Origin: an uncultured Verrucomicrobiales bacterium
GTDB lineage: Bacteria > Verrucomicrobiota > Verrucomicrobiia > Verrucomicrobiales > Akkermansiaceae
Length of the DNA: 64,000 bases
Direction of reading: 5' to 3'
Assembly: GCA_937928735.1 (NCBI GenBank)
Contig: CALFVF010000029.1
Location: forward strand, 1-64,000
A program made the position numbers and the translations under genes. The notes under the pieces were generated by a model. It was given only the letters and a program-made list of their open reading frames with translations. It searched no databases and was not told the DNA's origin. Positions 61,442 through 64,000 of the stretch are shown in pieces. Each line of letters opens with the position of its first letter. The stretch's first letter is position 1.

Positions 61442-61846
61442 ATGGTGAATATCGATATCCAATATAACGGTCAGCTTCGCTGTCGAGTAGAGCATGCGCC
61501 CTCAGCCTCTCAGATCTTTACGGATGCTCCTGTAGATAATCATGGGAAAGGGGAGAACTTTTCCCCCACAGACTTAATGGCCTCCGCACTGGGGACTTGT
61601 ATGGCGACTATTATGGGAATTGTGGCAGAGAGGAAACAAATTGACCTCACAGGCCTGCAGCTCAGTGTGGAAAAATCGATGTCAGCTGATCTACCAAGAA
61701 GGATTAGCCGATTAAAAGTAGAGATTCGAGTGCCTAGAACAGTGAAGCAAGAAGATCGCCAGATTCTCAAGAATGCCGCCCTGACTTGTCCAGTTCATCA
61801 GAGCTTGCACGAAGATATTGAAGTGCCCATAGACTGGGTTTACTAA
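61442..61846 (+). CDS. OsmC-family peroxiredoxin-like protein
   Basis: A 134-residue OsmC/Ohr-type protein that reduces organic hydroperoxides using a dithiol pair. The two conserved cysteines are in DLMASALGTCMATIMGIVA and NAALTCPVHQSLHED. The N-terminal beta sheet (VNIDIQYNGQLRCRVEHA) is typical. The first Cys lies in the OsmC position (LGTC), and the second Cys motif TCPVH is the standard one. It is a monocistronic gene convergent with the RNase III-like gene. Confidence 0.9.
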   Translation: MVNIDIQYNGQLRCRVEHAPSASQIFTDAPVDNHGKGENFSPTDLMASALGTCMATIMGIVAERKQIDLTGLQLSVEKSMSADLPRRISRLKVEIRVPRTVKQEDRQILKNAALTCPVHQSLHEDIEVPIDWVY

Positions 61847-61873
61847 ATGATGATTGTTAGATGTAGGTGGTCT

Positions 61874-62215
61874 CTACTTCTTGCGTGACTTTCGGCTCAC
61901 GCGAGTGGCTAGCATACGCTGGTAGTTTTTCTCCTGGACTAAGAATTTAGGGAGTAGATGTGTCTCGATCCACTGAAATGCGGCCTCGAGCCCTTCTGCA
62001 CTGTAGGTGCGGCCGATTTCTGCTTCCACGGATGTGGGATTTCCATGACAGCGTAAAAAATCATTGGAGGTGAAGCGGATAAACATTTCGCCATCGAGCA
62101 CCCCGAATTTATCGAGAATGTATTCACGCACATAGATGTTGAGAACAGCGTCACCAATCCAGGCTTCTTCTCGTTCTTTGATGATGTCTGCGTCTTTCTT
62201 TTTTGGAGCGGCCAT
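61874..62215 (-). CDS. stand-alone RNase III-like domain protein
   Basis: A 113-residue protein consisting of a single RNase III-fold domain. The first signature EEAWIGDAVLNIYVREYILDKFG matches the family pattern E-x-x-x-GDAVL, retaining the acidic residues. The second region, VEAEIGRTYSAEGLEAAFQWI, matches the later EA-x-IGA-x-Y block. There is no dsRNA-binding domain, so it resembles Mini-III (23S rRNA maturation) or a dead paralogue. The basic C-terminus ATRVSRKSRKK may bind RNA. ATG 62215 (MAAPKKKD) is preferred; it begins 8 bases after the stop of the upstream lipoprotein gene. Confidence 0.75.
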   Translation of the reverse strand: MAAPKKKDADIIKEREEAWIGDAVLNIYVREYILDKFGVLDGEMFIRFTSNDFLRCHGNPTSVEAEIGRTYSAEGLEAAFQWIETHLLPKFLVQEKNYQRMLATRVSRKSRKK

Positions 62216-62222
62216 GGGAAAA

Positions 62223-62774
62223 TTAGTAGTGAGTTTGGCGGAGTTGTGTTTCTGAGTCACCATCCCAGTACCCGCTGTCGAGTTCGATGAATACACTGGA
62301 GTAGGGAAGAGTGGTTGGAGTCTTGAGGAGGAGAATTTTGTAGTGATTCTGAGCTTCTCTGAGACTCAGAGTGAGAGCATTGTTTGGGAGTTCAATGATA
62401 TCTCGGCTCTCAATCACCTCTTTGAGTTGTTCTCGGTGCTGTATGATTCCTGGAGCATAGTCTTCGGTGAGTTGAGAGACTTCACGGGTGAGGTGGATGC
62501 GTGGAGTGACGTGTCCTAGCTCTTCCATAGTGAGAAGGACTTCGTGGAGTACCTCAGGTATCGACCCCTCAACGACCATGGACTGAACATGCTGACCACT
62601 CGAGTGCGGGTAAGCGGGTTCAGCAATGATGATCCAGTTTTGTGAACCAAGGAGTGAGAGTTCTCTCTTAAGGTCTTTTTTCCATGGTTCACTGGGTGCA
62701 GTGGCGACACATCCTACACTAAGTAGAGCCAATAAATAGGCTATACTGAGGTAGACTGTGCCGTATCGTTTCAT
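62223..62774 (-). CDS. lipoprotein with RbsD/FucU-like domain
   Basis: A 183-residue lipoprotein: the signal peptide ends in ALLSVGC with Cys at about residue 22. The mature part begins with a helix, followed by WIIIAEPAYPHSSGQHVQSM and PEVLHEVLLTMEEL. These resemble the RbsD/FucU pattern (IVIADAHFP, an -HS- turn, and a following amphipathic helix). Later, ILLLKTPTTLPYSSVFIELD recalls its C-terminal strands. RbsD/FucU are cytoplasmic sugar mutarotases, so a membrane-anchored relative would be unusual. It lies between RidA and the RNase III-like gene. ATG 62774 is preferred over 62810. Confidence 0.55.
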   Translation of the reverse strand: MKRYGTVYLSIAYLLALLSVGCVATAPSEPWKKDLKRELSLLGSQNWIIIAEPAYPHSSGQHVQSMVVEGSIPEVLHEVLLTMEELGHVTPRIHLTREVSQLTEDYAPGIIQHREQLKEVIESRDIIELPNNALTLSLREAQNHYKILLLKTPTTLPYSSVFIELDSGYWDGDSETQLRQTHY

Positions 62775-62802
62775 TGTTGAGAGTCCATGTGTTAGAGCTG
62801 AG

Positions 62803-63258
62803 TTAATCACTCACCTCAACAACCATATTAATCTCGACAGAGACATTGAGAGGGAGAGCTGCCGCCCCCATGGCGGTGCGTGAGTGGATTCCTTTATCGC
62901 CAAAGATTTCGACTAGTAGATCAGAACAGCCATTGATCACTGAGGGATGGCCATAAAAGTCAGGTTCTGAGTTCACAAAGCCGTTTACAGTCACGATTTG
63001 GACGACTTTCTCAAGGCTTCCGACAGCTTCTTTTATGACGGCTAAGCGATTCAGTGTGACGAGGCGAGCCGCTTCTTGCGCTGTTTCGATACTAGTGTGT
63101 GTGGGGACTTTTCCTTGGTAGTTGTCTTCTAGAGGTGGGATGCCGCCAGCGAGGAAGAGTAAGTTTCCAGAACGAGTGTAGTTGACGTAGGAGCCAGCTG
63201 GAGCGGGAGCTTCTGGTAGTGTGTAGCCGAGTTCTTTGATTTTAGATTCGATAGACAT
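62803..63258 (-). CDS. RidA-family protein
   Basis: A 151-residue RidA/YjgF relative; RidA hydrolyses reactive enamines and imines from pyridoxal enzymes. Features are YTRSGNLLFLAGGIPPLEDN, the VTLNRLAVIKEAVGSLEKVVQIVTVNGFV core, and the C-terminal GIHSRTAMGAAALPLNVSVEINM, with the catalytic Arg in HSRTA. The N-terminal 15 residues vary, which is usual. Length is slightly above the 125-residue standard, characteristic of the LPS-branch or atu-type group. It is 45 bp upstream of CTP synthase on the same strand but read after it. Confidence 0.88.
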   Translation of the reverse strand: MSIESKIKELGYTLPEAPAPAGSYVNYTRSGNLLFLAGGIPPLEDNYQGKVPTHTSIETAQEAARLVTLNRLAVIKEAVGSLEKVVQIVTVNGFVNSEPDFYGHPSVINGCSDLLVEIFGDKGIHSRTAMGAAALPLNVSVEINMVVEVSD

Positions 63259-63304
63259 AAGAAAATAGGATGAAGGTCAGAGAGTGCTTATAGGGTAGTG
63301 TGAA

Positions 63305-64000
63305 TTAGCCTTGTTTTAAAGACGCTTTCACAAAGCCTGAGAAGAGTGGGTGGGGATGATTTGGGCGGGACTGGAACTCCGGGTGGAACTGGGCACCGAT
63401 ATAGAATGGGTGATCTGATATTTCGACAATTTCCACGAGACCAGTGGTGGCAGATACGGAGCTGATCGTGAGTCCTGCCGCTTCCATCTGCTCACGGTAA
63501 TTGGGATTAAATTCGTAGCGGTGGCGGTGGCGCTCAGTGATTACTTCAGAGCCGTAGAGCTCATGGGCCTTGGTGCCTGGAAGTACTGTAGAGTCACTGG
63601 CTCCTAGGCGCATGGTCGCTCCCATGTCCTCGAGACCTTCTTGCTCCGCCTGAAGAGAGATGACGGGGTGCTGTGTGGCTTGGTCAAACTCTGTGGAATT
63701 CGCTTTTTTGAGTTCGCAGACGTGGCGTGCAAATTCGATCGTTGCAATCTGCATGCCTAGACAAATGCCGAAGTAAGGAATATTGTTTTCACGAGCGAAT
63801 TTGGCCGCGGTGATTTTCCCCTCAATACCACGGTCACCAAAGCCACCGGGGATGAGGATGCCATCAATGTCTCTGAGCAGAGTGGCAGGGCCTTCTTCGG
63901 CGAGTTGGGAGGCGTCAATGCGCTTCACGTTGATGCGAGCGTCGTGCGCTGCTCCTGCGTGGACGAGGGATTCGTAGATCGACTTGTAGGCGTCTTGGAG
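63305..64000 (-). CDS. pyrG: CTP synthase, C-terminal part (runs off right edge)
   Basis: The last 231 residues of CTP synthase are visible; the frame continues without a break to the window edge, so the 5' end is missing. The class I glutamine amidotransferase domain shows IDGILIPGGFGDRGIEGKI, then YFGICLGMQIATIEFARHV with the nucleophile Cys, the RLGA and GTKAHELYG segments, and the His-Glu pair in HPEFQSRPNHPHPLFSGFV. It converts UTP to CTP with ammonia from glutamine. The RidA gene follows 46 bp downstream. Confidence 0.96.
   Translation of the reverse strand, partial: LQDAYKSIYESLVHAGAAHDARINVKRIDASQLAEEGPATLLRDIDGILIPGGFGDRGIEGKITAAKFARENNIPYFGICLGMQIATIEFARHVCELKKANSTEFDQATQHPVISLQAEQEGLEDMGATMRLGASDSTVLPGTKAHELYGSEVITERHRHRYEFNPNYREQMEAAGLTISSVSATTGLVEIVEISDHPFYIGAQFHPEFQSRPNHPHPLFSGFVKASLKQG

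Overview
The window most likely comes from a marine-type Verrucomicrobiota (inference). The reasons are four formylglycine-type sulfatases, a sialate O-acetylesterase, Ser/Thr kinases with DIG/HGD-type motifs, a sigma factor overlapping a kinase-PEGA-FGE receptor, DUF2130 and VC0807-type proteins, and a long PurF. Most genes are ordinary chromosomal housekeeping genes. I see no prophage, CRISPR array, rRNA or SusC/SusD pair. The only mobile DNA is the start of an IS5-type transposase that runs off the left edge.

Layout. 1-7.1 kb: IS end, DsrE protein divergent from a LysR regulator with a clear T-N11-A box, CoaC-type decarboxylase, photolyase, DUF2130 coiled-coil protein, and small membrane/lipoproteins. 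7.1-12.2 kb: a minus-strand cvpA-gatB-small protein-DUF2288 cluster, then a plus-strand TPM-like zinc-ribbon/membrane pair. 12.3-31.4 kb: rplS, recF, sialate esterase, purM-purF, class I fumarase, queE, TMEM220, amt plus a Ser/Thr kinase, a UvrD-like helicase, a HAD phosphatase, htpG and mqo. 31.7-36.4 kb: tRNA-Val(GAC), a DUF3108 protein, a sulfatase and a secreted EEP hydrolase.

36.4-54.4 kb is the most distinctive part. It is a bidirectional sugar-acid/sulfatase locus around a XylR-type (AraC HTH) regulator. The minus arm holds a 2-hydroxyacid dehydrogenase, gluconokinase, LDH2/YiaK-family reductase, glucuronate isomerase, a mannonate-reductase-like SDR, an NRAMP-fold permease lacking the usual metal ligands, a sulfatase, a Gfo/Idh/MocA oxidoreductase and a sugar-phosphate isomerase-like TIM barrel. 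The plus arm holds an IdnD-like zinc dehydrogenase, an IdnO-like SDR, a GntP permease and two sulfatases. Together they contain all four functions of an L-idonate/gluconate route (IdnD, IdnO, IdnT, IdnK) plus the entry step of uronate catabolism. This suggests use of a sulfated, uronate-rich polysaccharide such as ulvan or a glycosaminoglycan (inference). No lyase, mannonate dehydratase or KDG kinase/aldolase is present, so those steps must be elsewhere.

54.6-64 kb: small unknown proteins, recR, 5-formyltetrahydrofolate cyclo-ligase, DUF3820 protein, an ECF-like sigma factor overlapping a large membrane kinase with two PEGA and two FGE-like modules, OsmC, a stand-alone RNase III-like domain, an RbsD/FucU-like lipoprotein, RidA and the C-terminal part of CTP synthase.

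Start codons were often moved downstream of the longest frame where homology or a signal peptide begins later. All functions are from reading the sequence and family knowledge; no database search was run.
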